Source of the DNA: Seriola aureovittata
Lineage: Eukaryota > Chordata > Actinopteri > Carangiformes > Carangidae
Assembly (NCBI RefSeq): GCF_021018895.1
Contig: NC_079365.1
Location: 3,365,501-3,429,500, forward strand
Length of the DNA stretch: 64,000 nt
Reading direction: 5' to 3'
In this document: positions 32,985-44,299 of the stretch, piece by piece
Numbering within the stretch: position 1 is the first letter of the stretch
Layout of the letters: the number at the start of each line of letters is the position of its first letter
Position numbers and translations under genes: made by a program
Notes under the pieces: model-generated
The model's input: the letters and a program-made list of their open reading frames with translations, nothing else
Databases searched by the model: none
What the model was told of the DNA's origin: nothing

Positions 32985-33210
32985 TATTTTTGCTCATATT
33001 CTAGATTCTCTTTTCCTTGCACAGTTAGAGCACTTTTGCAGGCTGCTGTAACAAAGCCCGTTTCCCCAGCTGGATCAACAAAGTTTTAACTTATGTCAGA
33101 ATGTGTAGCAAGGATTTTGCAAGGTTAAAAAACAGAATCCTTTTTTACTTTTACTTCAGCAACACAATGAATGTTCTCACAGGGATCAATAAAGTCCGAT
33201 CGTATCTGAT
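32985..33210 (+). repeat. LINE/SINE 3' tail fragments
   Basis: Contains AGAGCACTTTTGCAGGCTGC, CCCCAGCTGGATCAACAAAG and, further on, CTCACAGGGATCAATAAAGT. The GGGATCAATAAAGT ending is the typical 3' end of Rex-like LINEs in fish. Only tails are present. Confidence 0.45.
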
Positions 33211-33469
33211 CTCAGTATGTGCCATAATGTGCAGTTCCGTATAATAACTCCCCTGAATGTTGTTGATGTTTCTCTGTTGTAATGCAATAATATGAATCCG
33301 CACACCACAGCTTTCACCACTGCAATGCAGGCACTGATAGGCAAAATGTTACCTGTAATCCCTGTGAATGGGATGACTCTGTAATCCTGCCTTTTGGCAG
33401 ATGAAGAGGCAGACGTCTATAAATAGCATGATATGTTAATGCCTGTGTACTGTATTAGAGATGGTGTTA

Positions 33470-34860
33470 GCACAGTTCAGTTTTGGGCCCAAAAGGCAGA
33501 ACACAGACAAGGAGATGATGAAGTAGTTTAGAGAAGTTTTATTGTAAACTTGATGATAAGGGCAGGATTGTTAGGGGAGTGGGGTAGGAGACTGCAGCTG
33601 GAGTGGCTGAGCAGGGCAGGTAATAAGGTTTGATGATGGAGTTCACTGTGACATTGAACAACATATGAGGACTGAGCTGGACCTGGCAGGCAACTAGATT
33701 GATAGGAAAGCTGAACCTCAGACACAGGTAAGTGCAGGATTAGCAGGGTTCAGACAAGCACGAGATAAGCACTAGCAAAACCTAGAAATTTGGCCTTAAT
33801 GTTTGTGACACGAGACTGAACGATCTGTCAAAGATTGGAAGGAAAAGCCACAGCTTGAATATTACAGCAGTTTATGGAGTTGATGAGATGATGAGATGCA
33901 GATGTGCAGGTGAACGGAGTAGGTACATCACCAGCCTAACCATGACAGTACCCTAACTCTAACCTGAGCCTCTTGGCAACCCACAAGGATTGTTGGGCTA
34001 GGTCCCATGAAACTCCTTGATTATGTGAGAGTCCAGAATAAAATATTCACTAACATAACACTCCCAGTCAACAAGGTACTGGAGGCCACTGCCATGACAA
34101 CCATCCAGGAGCTGACAAACTGAGAAAGCAGGATGGTCTTTGATAATCCGGGTGAGTGGATGTTGGGGGTTGGTAGGACTTCAGGACTGGAAGAGACTGG
34201 TTTCACCTGACATGGAAGTTGGCATGAATCTTCACGGAGCTGGGAAATTTTTAGTGGCAGATGGGTTGATTGTCTTTTTAAGTCCAATAAAGCGATTGTT
34301 TTTGGAAGACAACCTAACTGTCTGACCTGGTTCATATTTGGGAGCTGGAATTTTATGTACAGCACAGCACATACTGGCTGCGTGGCAGATGTGGATTGAC
34401 TTGGTTTCATTTGCACTCATGCAGTTCATCGATGCAGCTGCCCCACACATACAGTACAACCCAGGCGCTGAGCAAAGGAGAACTGATTGAATGCCTTTCC
34501 AGATCTTCCAACTGCAGTTCAGCCAATTTGCCTTTCAGGGAAGGAAACAGACCTGGTTGGAAACCTAAAGAAGCTTCAAATGGAGCCACCCCTGTAGCAG
34601 TGCTGCTCAGAGAGTTGTGGGTAGCTCCACAATGAACAGTTGGAAGTAGTGACACAAACAAGTGCTGACTCCAGGTCCCGATTACCTCTGTTTGGCCATT
34701 GGTCTGTGGATAGAAACCAAAAGATGGATTGACTCCCATTGCCGGGCAAAACGCCCCCCAAATCAGAGAGAATACCATGTAGACGGAAAAAATGGTTGAC
34801 CAAATGATCCACTCAGACTTGGAAAAAACAGTCCACAGTGATACCTTGCGAAGACTGTAG
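33470..34860 (-). mobile_element. Ty3/gypsy chromodomain retrotransposon remnant
   Basis: Read on the minus strand, 34812-34407 contains an integrase C-terminal region: SDLGGV.., GFYPQTNGQTEVI, a broken SALVCVTTSNCSLWSYPQLS and ATGVAPFEASLGFQPGLFPS. It is followed at 34360-34020 by YEPGQTVRLSSKN, KKTINPSATKNFPAP and a chromodomain-like end around the CCAGTCAACAAGGTACTGGA segment. Several frame changes and stops break it up. The region to 33470, ending with TTTTGGGCCCAAAAGGCAGA, resembles the non-coding 3' part of such elements. gag, protease, RT and recognisable paired LTRs are missing. Confidence 0.75.
34407..34778 (-). pseudogene. Integrase C-terminal fragment of a Ty3/gypsy element
   Basis: The longest intact piece of the gypsy remnant. 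GFYPQTNGQTE is the conserved stretch after the second catalytic aspartate, and the third (Glu) position is at or near TNGQTE in this motif. Upstream zinc-binding and first catalytic segments are absent, and neighbouring frames supply the lost parts, showing frameshifts. It cannot encode an active integrase. Confidence 0.75.
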
Positions 34861-35029
34861 GGTCGGGGTCCAGTCAGCTGGTTGGTGAGTCACAGCTTAA
34901 CCTAGTATCCCTATACCACACAGTTACAATTTACACCCTCTGAACAGTTAATTTCAGCTTCTTCTTTCTGGATGAAGGTTCATAGTCCCCAAAGTGCAGA
35001 ACAAAACAAAGAGAGCTTTGATCCTGCAG

Positions 35030-35222
35030 CCATCTCTCATATTAATAAGTTGTAGTAACTGCACTGCATAGAAGCAATGTTTAATTCATTCATTCATTTT
35101 TGCACATGGATGTTGTCTGTGCTGTGTGTTAAATGTGTGTGTGTAAAACTGATTACTCTTTTTTACTGCAAACCAAATTTATCTACAGGTACAAATAAAG
35201 AAACCTAACCTAACCTAACACC
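35030..35222 (+). repeat. LINE 3' tail with (CCTAA)n end
   Basis: A stretch ending GGTACAAATAAAGAAACCTA ACCTAACCTAACA. The ACAAATAAAG hexamer region followed by short tandem CCTAA units is typical of a non-LTR retrotransposon tail. No ORF remains. Confidence 0.5.
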
Positions 35223-35299
35223 TTTCAACATAAAGTCAACATTAATTTTTTCATGATGGCAGGATTTCTTGCAGGATTGTTGTGTTCAACCTCATTAGT

Positions 35300-37020
35300 T
35301 ATTTGTAAGTGTGCCTAATAAACTGGACACTGAGTGTTGTTCTGGGACAGTTGCGGAAAAGGCTGATGCTGTCATTTTTCAGTCTGCTTGTTTTGTATTT
35401 TGTCAGCTTGCAAGTATTGCTTCAACAGTCTCACACAACCATGCACATATTGTATGTAGTTCATGTATCAAATGAAAATTAAATCTTTCAGTTTCACATT
35501 GTCTGATTCAAACATACCCATGTGATTTAAATGCGTCTTGTAGTATTTGAACTCAGCAGGACAACATAATCAACTGCAGAGACAAACTAAATGTCAGAGA
35601 CACACAGACACATAATGTCAGTAATAATCCATCACACATACAGCACATATTGTCTATTCTACACCCAACCCTTCCACTACAAATGAAAAACACCCTATTC
35701 CACATCAGATTTCTACATTACTGATTTCCTGGTTTCCGCTGCATAAATATTTCTTTGGGCCTGCCAGCTGTAATTTTGTTTTTCTACTTCGGTAAAAGTG
35801 ACTGACACTGCAAGGTCCAGATCTGACATGAATTAGATGGTCTGCTCGGGGCAATAAACACCTCACCAACAATACTGAGCATCTGTTACCATAGCAACTG
35901 TCAAAGTAGATATGACAGCCACACATTCTCAGTAATATCAGTGAGAACAAATAGAATAAAAATTGCACAGCTGAAGCAGAGAGGCGGAGGATATAAACGC
36001 ACCATCAGTGAAACCTCTAAAGTCATACTTACATCTCTAACCTGATTTCATGAATTCACTGTACTTCCTGTGCTGAGGTTGTGACGACTCCATACGGACA
36101 AAGTAATCTCTCCTGGCTGTTTTGAAGACAGAAGAGAAAGCGGCTCCTCAGAAGTCTTCGGGGAGATATTTGGAGATGCAAACACACTGTTCCATCTGTA
36201 CTGCTAAAGCCAGAGGGAACAATTATCTCATACAGGGATTGAATATTTCTTTAACACTGAATTTTTGGGTAATTTCTCAGACCAAGGTGATTGTTTAACG
36301 CAATCGAGTGCACTGGAAAACACTTGAGGCTTAATACAGCACATTTTACATTATTAGAGGAAATAGGCAGAATTACAACAAGCTGTGATAGTTGAAATTA
36401 CCTCAAAGCCTGCTTGATGAATGAATGAATGCAGGTTTACAATATTAATATTTCGACATTAGATATCACTGCCTAGTGTGGTAATGTTCATTGTTGATTG
36501 ATACACAACAGGTAGAGGTTATTATTAATAAATCCTTAATTTAAACACGTAGTCTCATTGAGATAGGGATCTCTTTTTCAAGAGAGACCTGTGTATAAAA
36601 TTAAACATTATACATTTTCACATTTAAGAAAAGCATGTGCAAGTGTACCAACCTTTTTAAATGTTCCAGTGAAATGAGAGAATGTAATGTCATATGTATT
36701 TGGAGCTCATTGCATTTGTATGCAGCGTAGTGTTTGAAACCAGTTTGTCCAAGTTCAGTGTGAACTGTGAGATAACTTGGCAGTTTTTGTAGCAGAGCCT
36801 TATAAATAAACAACATACAATGCTACTCCCATATGTAACATCCAGACCTACTGTACATATAATATCATAACACTGTCCTTCCGAGATCTTAATTCAATAA
36901 ATATAAATATATATTTATAATAATAAATTCTATTCTCTGAGCAGCATCATATCACATTTTTTTTATGTCACTGGTTTATTCAATAAAGACACTGCAGACA
37001 GGAAGACAGTTGACAGGAGC
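35300..37020. other. Intergenic, no gene recognised
   Basis: AT-rich DNA. Its first bases (GTGTGCCTAATAAACTGGAC) match the end of the dispersed repeat family at 22.4 and 29.3 kb. No other element or exon was recognised. Confidence 0.45.
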
Positions 37021-37029
37021 TATATGAGT

Positions 37030-37270
37030 GTTGGCAACATTTACTGTTTGGTTTTTTAGCTCATCCATATCCATATTGAAAAGTCAGAACAATGTGGTTT
37101 TCTGTTAACCCAGTGTTTCTCACATCAGGTAACCACAGTGCAATACAAGACATCTGATGAGTGAAATAATTAGTCAACGCCATCACGGAGTGTTTCCTCC
37201 ATGAACTGCAGCGAACCAATGACAGTCTCATAACAACAGATTCAGACAGCCAGGGTTTCATACGTCACAA
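37030..37270 (-). pseudogene. Short open stretch of possible transposon origin
   Basis: The minus strand is open for 66 codons ending near TFQYGYG, with residues such as CIALWLPDVRNTG. It sits next to the hAT-related segment. I do not recognise the protein, and no start context or splice signal supports a host exon. Confidence 0.2.
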
Positions 37271-37309
37271 ACCTAAGGAACCAATCCAGTTAAAATACTA
37301 CTGCTTCTA

Positions 37310-37535
37310 CATGCAGCTGCTCAAGTGGTTAAAAAATATTTATGTTTTTTTCATGTCTGTCATATTCAGATTCAGCCTGGACATAGAAACTATAGTGGAG
37401 TTAGTTTATGTAATGTTGTTGCTATGATGTCCACATGACATCAACAGGTCTTTGCTCTGTCTATTTTTGCTGGGAGACAAATCACACGTGAAAAATAGGC
37501 AAGAGGCCAAATCTCTAGATCAGCAGCCATGAGGC
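37310..37535. repeat. Relative of the outer hAT left arm (7.08-7.41 kb)
   Basis: Shares TTTTTTTCATGTCTGT, AGAAACTATAG / GAAACTATAGG, GTAATGTTGTTGCTA, CTGTCTATTTTTGCTGG, GTGAAAAATAGGC and CCAAATCTCTAGATCAG with 7.2-7.41 kb. Where the 7.4-kb copy breaks into the inner hAT, this copy runs on as CAGCCATGAGGC. It is therefore an uninterrupted version of the same repeat family. Its own termini were not found. Confidence 0.7.
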
Positions 37536-37697
37536 GGGAGATGCAGCCGGTGTGTTCACTCTAACTCGTTAACATGTGCGCCAAAATGAAAACCAACACA
37601 TTTCACAGCTGCCACGCACATCCAGGGTGCTACTGACCTTAGGCGAAGGGTTGAGGTTGAGGCATTTAGTTGTGATGGCAAAGGTTAGGGGCTAAGG

Positions 37698-37700
<3 letters not shown>

Positions 37701-37757
<57 letters not shown>
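37701..37757. repeat. (GT)n microsatellite
   Basis: Perfect GT array of 57 bp, preceded by GGTTAGGGGCTAAGGTTA; seen directly. Confidence 0.98.
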
Positions 37758-37758
<1 letters not shown>

Positions 37759-37759
37759 C

Positions 37760-40550
37760 AGTCTGTGATGTTGTTACAGGACCCTGTTGTCGACACAGCC
37801 ATTGTCCAGTCTTTGCAAACTCTCTCCCACTATTTATAAAAGGCTGTGCTCCAGGTCGTTGGTTTGATGGCAGGCCTTCTCCTCTTCATCGTTTTAATAA
37901 CTCTCATACCATAAAGCTGCAGATGGAGGAGCTGTGAAGCCTTGAAGAAGCTGTTTCTGGTCTCTCTCTTTCCTCTCACCCCCTCTCTCCTTAATCTCTC
38001 CCTTATTACGTATTTATTTATTTCCTGTGACTTTTGGACCCCTATTAATCCTTTAACAAAAAGGCAAAGAAATACACATTTATTTAAATCTCTTTTTTTG
38101 TAAATCATCATATCCAACATTGAGGTGGAAAAATATTAAATACTGTGCAAAACTAAATGCATCTGTAACACCAAATATAAAAGTCGTTGTCTAATACCTG
38201 GTGAGATGTTTGTCTTGTTTTGAGCTGTTCTTTGGAGCAACAGCTGGAGGGCAGCGGTAAATATCAAAACACAAGTTAATCATCAGTAAATAGTAAATGC
38301 TTGCAGGAGAGAGCAAGTAGTTAGCACCTTTCACGGAGAAGTCACAAAGGGCTTCACAAAAGTTATTAAAGACAACTGCTCTGTCCACACTAAGCTTGTC
38401 CCCATGAATGTATAATCAGCTGTACAGACAGCTAAACACTCTCCTAATCAAGCTCCAAGGAACAGGCAGATGTGTCGTATTTGGCAGTTTAATCAGGATA
38501 ACATGTGACTCTGTAAACAAAGAACATGAATATACAGCTGGAAATATCGCACCACTAGACAGTTTCACAACTAATTAGAGAGCAACCACCACCACACATA
38601 CATAGAGGAGTATTGAGCTATGATTTATGTTCAATACGAAATCCAAAAGCAAGGCCATTTTCTTAATAAAACATGTACTATCTACTGCTCCTGTACTAAC
38701 CAACAAATAATAATGCATCTATTCAATTCATGTATAAACCGATCTTTTCCTAAACCTAACCCAGCCATGACTGATATCACAGTAACCATGGCAACAAAGG
38801 TATGTAGGTCCACTCTCAGTACAGTCCGTGTGTTATTATTGTAACCATGACGCTAGGGGTGTTATTTCATAGTCATTTAGGTTAGTGTGGTTGTATGGTT
38901 GTTCAGGTCAGAGTTGTTGGCGTATAAACAAAGTTTGTGTTCGAACTTTTAAGGTGAGTGAGCTGATTGGGATTTACACTGGAGGCTACGCACGAGGCAG
39001 TTTCTCTCTGTCAACTTCAACTCACTTCCATAATATGATTTACATCTGATCTTTTTTCATTGCTTCGACTACAGTTTCATATTCTCCATCCCTTTTCCCT
39101 ATTTTCCATCTCTTCACACTTCAACTGCTTCTTCATACAAATTCAAGGCAGCAACACAGTTTAACTTCAGCTTGTGCGGAAGCAACAAAGAAATTGCAAC
39201 GTTTCTCTTTTTTTCACCGAGAGATACGTTGATTTTGTGATACAACAAGATAAAGTGTTAAAGTGTTTCCTGTTTAAATGGTTTCATTTGTTATAAAATA
39301 GCATTAATATTTCATTATAAATCATCTGAACACAAGAGATGTCTTTGTCGTGGTCTAGTCATAAAGCTTCCTCAGAGTGTGCTCTGTCTCACACTAATGC
39401 AGGTGATAGTTTTGATAGTGGATTTTAATGTATTTACTATGTCAGTTTATATTGGAAGAGATGCTGAAGGTAAGTCACTGTTATGACTTCATCAGGCAGC
39501 TGGATGGAATAAAATGCTCTTTTGTTTATTGTCAAGAAGTCTGCAATATTATAAATTATATGAAGACTTCAGTTTCATTCAGATCATGTTGCTTATGGGA
39601 GCAGAACAGTGTCTCACTCATATGTCAAATTGTAAAGCAGATGTAGTGGTCTCTATGTTTGTATTATTTTGACTGACAGTGGAGCTGTACTCTGTGTGTG
39701 AATCAGGGCTTCAGATTCTTGGCCTGCTGGCTGGACGACAGATAGAAGAGACAGAGTACAATTTATTTCCACTCAAACAGTGGCTCTCAGTTTCCCATCT
39801 GCTCAGGCTGATGTAAACATCATCTGATTTCCAGAGCCAGGCAGTGATCTCATGAAATGCTGTCTTAATGGTTGTTTGTCTTGCCGTCCTGCCAGCCCTC
39901 TGCTCTGGTTCCTTTAGGTGCCAAACCCAACCTCATGCATTAAACAGATCATCAGCGTATAAGAACCTGTGTCCTGACGAGTCTCCTCTTCTTTTTAGGC
40001 TGTAAAGCGCAAATAGAATCTGATGAAAAGAAGTATAAAGCAGTAGTGTTTAATTCAGGCTCATTCATCACCAGGAATTATCCAGTGTTACCAATAAACT
40101 CAGCTATTTGGACTTCCTGTAAATGTCTAATTGGCTAAATGGCGATTGAGGAATTGAGCCATCACTGATGGCTGCAGCCTTCTCCAGACTAACAGATCAC
40201 TGATTGCTGTTTATTTCACTCTAATGTTTGGACTTGTCATTCCCAGAGAAGATGTAATTCTCACCCATGTCCATACGAAGAAACCCTGCGATTTGATAAG
40301 TGAATTCACAACATTTCAGTTACAATCCCTTGCATTCTTACTCGTAAAGTCTGAGGCACTTTGAATGGTTATTGACCCGTTATGAATGAACATGTTTGTC
40401 AGAGACCGTCTTCCTGTAAAAAAATAAGCCCAGAGGTCGTTCATGCAGCAGGTTGATATGATCCATAGTTACGTTTTGTTGCTAGGCGACATCTAGTGGC
40501 CGTAGTAGAGCAAAAAGGGAAAAGTGCGGTGACGTAGTATGAAGAGATAC
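37760..40550. other. Intergenic, no gene recognised
   Basis: AT-rich sequence with no recognised coding segment, RNA gene or element on either strand. Short open frames, such as 38.2-38.4 and 39.4-39.65 kb, lack similarity and codon bias. Confidence 0.45.
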
Positions 40551-40554
40551 AAAA

Positions 40555-41061
40555 GCTGTGCCCCAATTCAGAGGCTGCGTTTGAAGACCGATTGCGCAAC
40601 GAGACTGTCCCATTTTAAAAGCTCCTTCAAATGTGGCCGAGAAATGCTTCCTTCTTTTCCTGGAATCCTTGGTGGATCCTTCGTAGCCCAATCTGTCCCA
40701 AGATTCAGGTAATGAAAGCAACCAACACTGTTAGAGAGCCTGAGGATTACACAGTTAAATGTCACTATTGGGTTTCAGCTCAGTTCAACAGCTAACAGTG
40801 CAACTGTTAAAACCAAGGGCCTTAAAACCTCAAATTTTAGTGAAAAAAAAGTTGCATGTTGTCAAGGTTGCTAGGCAACAGGAGGCGCGCTTTACATCGT
40901 AACGGTAGGGGTGGGCACAGCTGGTCACGCAAAGTGAAAAACCTCTGTCGACTAGACCGTCTCATTCTGGTTCAGCCTTCGCGGTCTAGGATGCCTACTG
41001 AGGGCCACGCCTTCGTGGACTGTGTCTTAGGAACGATTCCGCCCCTGAACTGGGACACAGC
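40555..41061. mobile_element. Non-autonomous DNA transposon with terminal inverted repeats
   Basis: The left end GCTGTGCCCCAATTCAGAGG and the reverse complement of the right end, GCTGTGTCCCAGTTCAGGGG, match with few differences over 20 bp. The interior (about 0.5 kb) has more CpG than its surroundings, including AAGACCGATTGCGC on the left versus GACCGCGAAGGC in the right arm read inversely. No transposase is encoded, and no obvious target duplication was found. The class is not assigned. Confidence 0.7.
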
Positions 41062-41069
41062 CACATTGT

Positions 41070-44000
41070 CCACATTGGGAGTGGGGTTGTGGTGAATGGA
41101 TGGATCAACAAAACACAGGAAAATGACAGGAGAGCAGTGTTCGATTCCCATTTGAAAGTAACAGTTTATTTTGTTTCTATTATCCATGACCGTTCCACAA
41201 AGTTAACCAAGTTGAAACCACGACAACAAATAGCGTCTAATGTTGAGGAAGTAATTATTTGAAAATTAAAGCCCTGTGTGTGAAATTGTTGCATGATAAA
41301 TTAGATTTTGGCACACTGCACATCCTTTCTGGGCTTACTGCTAATTTGCCTCATGCAGCAATTAAAACAACTACCTTTGAAATTCAATATAATGTTTTTA
41401 AAAAGGGTTTTTTGGACTCAAAATATGCTGTTCAGAGTGTCACGCTGTCAAATTCCTGGGGTTTAAATTGTGTGCCCAGCGTGCTTCTGTGCCTCCTGTG
41501 GGAGCTTTGACCACTGCCACTCACAGCACAATGGTCCTGACAGGGAATATGCCATGGAGCCATGGGAGGGAGTGGTAGGCCCACAGCATGGACATCAATG
41601 GGCTGTCACAGCGTGCACCCAGCTCCTCTTATCCAGCCACACATCTGACAGCTGCTCCCACGCTCTCACCACAACACACACACACTTGACAGGAGTGTAT
41701 GGAAGTGGTGTACAATAAAAGGAGAAACCACTCTGTAGGCTTTCCTTTGAAGAGCAGGTCAGAGAGTGTTGATCATGCTCCTGTTACAGACCTGAAATGC
41801 TTCACACTTTGACCCACAATAGACAGATTGGATGTATTGCTCTTATGTTTCTTTGTCAAAGACAATCAAATGTGTAGTGTTTCCAATATTAGACTTTGAG
41901 TCAGTTAAGGGTTAAGTGTGTTTAAACCTGGGCTGCCTTGTCATGGATGAGCTTCATGTTTCCAGAGAAGAAACAGTTCATTCTTCACCAGCTGGATTTG
42001 ACTCAAAGCCGCATTTCAGCATGAGCAATTGCTACAACTCATACGAGCTGATTGAAGATAAATCTTTGCTGTGAAGACAACCATTTTCATTTTGTGATGC
42101 AAAGCACAGAAGGCATGCTTCTTTTATATATTAACTGTGCTATTTAATAAAATGGCAAACTGTCCAAAGTGATAGCAATAAGCTGATTTGAATCCAGCAG
42201 TCTCCTATACACGGTAGACTACAAAATAAAAATAACACATTCTGCTACTTTACAATCACATTGATTTTTCAGTACTGCAAGGCAGTGATTCTCAAAACAG
42301 TTTCAAATCACCCCCATCTAATAAGATTTCTGCTTTTTATTACAGAAATGTTTGAAAACCATGACCAAAATAGTCATACATTCTGTCAGTACTTATGGAT
42401 GGATTCATAGTGAAAATGAATGATTCCCTCTTTTGCTGGACCCCACTTAGAGAACCACTGCTCTAAGGCAGCTTGAAAGGCCCAGTTTGTGGGAAAAAGA
42501 GGAGGGAAACTCATCAAGCGGTGTTCAAGGAGGAGGTAAGGTATGACCGGCTGCAGAAAACACCACAAAACATGCAGCCTTGAGATTGTACTAATGTGTG
42601 CACCCACTGGAGCGCCACGAGAGCTTAGGGAGGGAAGTTTTTAGTTTTTGCTCCTGTGTGCTACTATGCAAACTTAACTACCATCTATAACTCAAAATGA
42701 ACAGGAATGGACCTAAAAGGCTGCAAATGCTTAGTCACTGCAGCTGTACACTCAGCACTATTTTCATACCTTCTTGTCTGTACCTCTAAAGGAACATTTC
42801 TGCTCCCTTGTGACAAAAATCTACGTTTATGTCCTGATACAAAAATGTACCCATTGGAAATACAGAGCTGGTACCTAGTGAGGTACAGCTGGAGCATTGG
42901 GCCATTTTGTACCTTTATGAGGCAAAAACATTCCCTTAAATTCAGAGATACAAACATTTACAATTATTAATAATAACAATTAGTTTAAATCTTTTAACAA
43001 AATCCATGTTTAACATTTAAACCAATCCCCTTTCAGAGAATTTCAATCTGCTACAACTAATTTGTCCTAAAAAGTTCCAGCCCATTACAAGAAACAGTTC
43101 TTTTCACCATTAAGTCCTGAGGATCAATTCACTAATCACTAATCACTGAGCACAACAAAACTCATTTCACAAGTTGGTTTCAAACATTAAACATGTTGAA
43201 GTGAGTTAAAAGTACACTTTAAAAAAAAAAATAACTCACATGCACAACACACAACAACATACAAGCAATGCATGTTTCACAATTTTAGATATAAAACATG
43301 ATAAAAGACAAAATTCAACTTTATAACTCACATACAAGATATTAATTCTGTATAAAACACAACATGAAAGCATCAGGCCCGAAGAGCCATTCATTAATCA
43401 GTTTTAAATGCAAAACACTCACGCAGTTTAACATATCCAGCGTTCCTGACACTTTCTACAGACTTGTTTTCATATTTACTTTTGCCCCTCGTTACCATTA
43501 GAAGCCAGACCTGACGCTCAGTGTGTCAGTCTGTATTTTGCACTTCAAGTTTTAAATCACAGTTCAGTTTAGTTCATTTGTTCCGTATAAATCCAGCAAA
43601 TACATATTTGAGAATTCGTAATCTCGTAACCCTTTGCAGTGTGGTAATTAGAGCAGATCTATTCTCAGGTTGATTGGTAAGCTGATTGTCACTACCTGAT
43701 CTTCAGCCAGGGCATGTGTCAGTGTTTGTCAGTGTACTGTTTTGTTAAGGGAGATTCTCCCTCAGGAAGTTTCAGCACATTTGTTAGAACACTGGCAGAG
43801 CAACTCTCTGAGGCCACGACAGAAGCTGCTTGTTGAAGGACAGATTCAGTCAACCTCGATTTAAAAAAAAAAAAATAGAATATAAATGAAGACATTATTA
43901 TTAACATTCAATATATGACTCAATTGTAGCTCATAAAATGCTGTTAAGCCTCAATGCTTTGGCCTTTACAGACTATATTACTTTTAGACATCCTTATCTT

Positions 44001-44085
44001 ATTTTGACATGCCTTCAATTTCACAATATCCCAAATTATTCCATAGTTTGATAACGCTCCCCTGTAATATTTACTCCAGCAGGCG
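41070..44085. other. Intergenic, no gene recognised
   Basis: AT-rich DNA with poly-A runs at 43219 and 43862. No gene or defined element was found. At about 42700-42950 both strands stay open for roughly 87-90 codons, but neither product is recognisable. Confidence 0.45.
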
Positions 44086-44095
44086 TCCTTATGGG

Positions 44096-44274
44096 TATTT
44101 GTTGAGTACATCCTCCATGGACATCCATTCCATGATTTTATGACGTCTCCAGGAGAACGTTAGTGCCATGCGCTCTTTGACAGTCGAGATGTCTGGATGT
44201 GTCTTCCAATACTCACTATGAAGCTCGCTCACATGGGCCTGAGACAGATGTTGAGTCCTCCCCAGCACAAATTT
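44096..44274 (-). pseudogene. Fragment resembling a repetitive fish SAMD3-like/transposon-derived protein
   Basis: After a CTTTTGTCAAAG acceptor-like site the minus strand reads KFVLGRTQHLSQAHVSELHS then EYWKTHPDISTVKERMALTF and SWRRHKIMEWMSMEDVLNKY P-stop. The 'KERMALTF.WRR.KI' and 'DVLNKYP' wording resembles a multicopy fish protein family with VK..M..TF..RR..I and ..RWP. Only about 60 codons remain, with no neighbouring exon seen. The assignment is from memory and tentative. Confidence 0.35.
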
Positions 44275-44299
44275 CCTTTGACAAAAGGAAAGAGACAGA

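Larger units (their letters stand above)
31761..33000. other. Intergenic stretch right of hdac11, no gene
   Basis: AT-rich DNA after the CpG-richer promoter. A GGTTAGGGTTAGTG word at 32673-32690 is a minor telomere-like match, common by chance near simple repeats. Two stretches around 32175-32260 and 32400-32470 are partly complementary to each other (AGAGCCTTTACATCTAC versus GTAATTGTAAAGGCTCTC; CAGACGTC..., CTTTACCCTCAGCAGA versus TCTGCTGAGGGTAAAG), forming a foldback around the TA array. Confidence 0.5.

Noticed and set aside
37701..37937. Poly-(Val-Cys) open frame
   Set aside because: Translation of the GT microsatellite.
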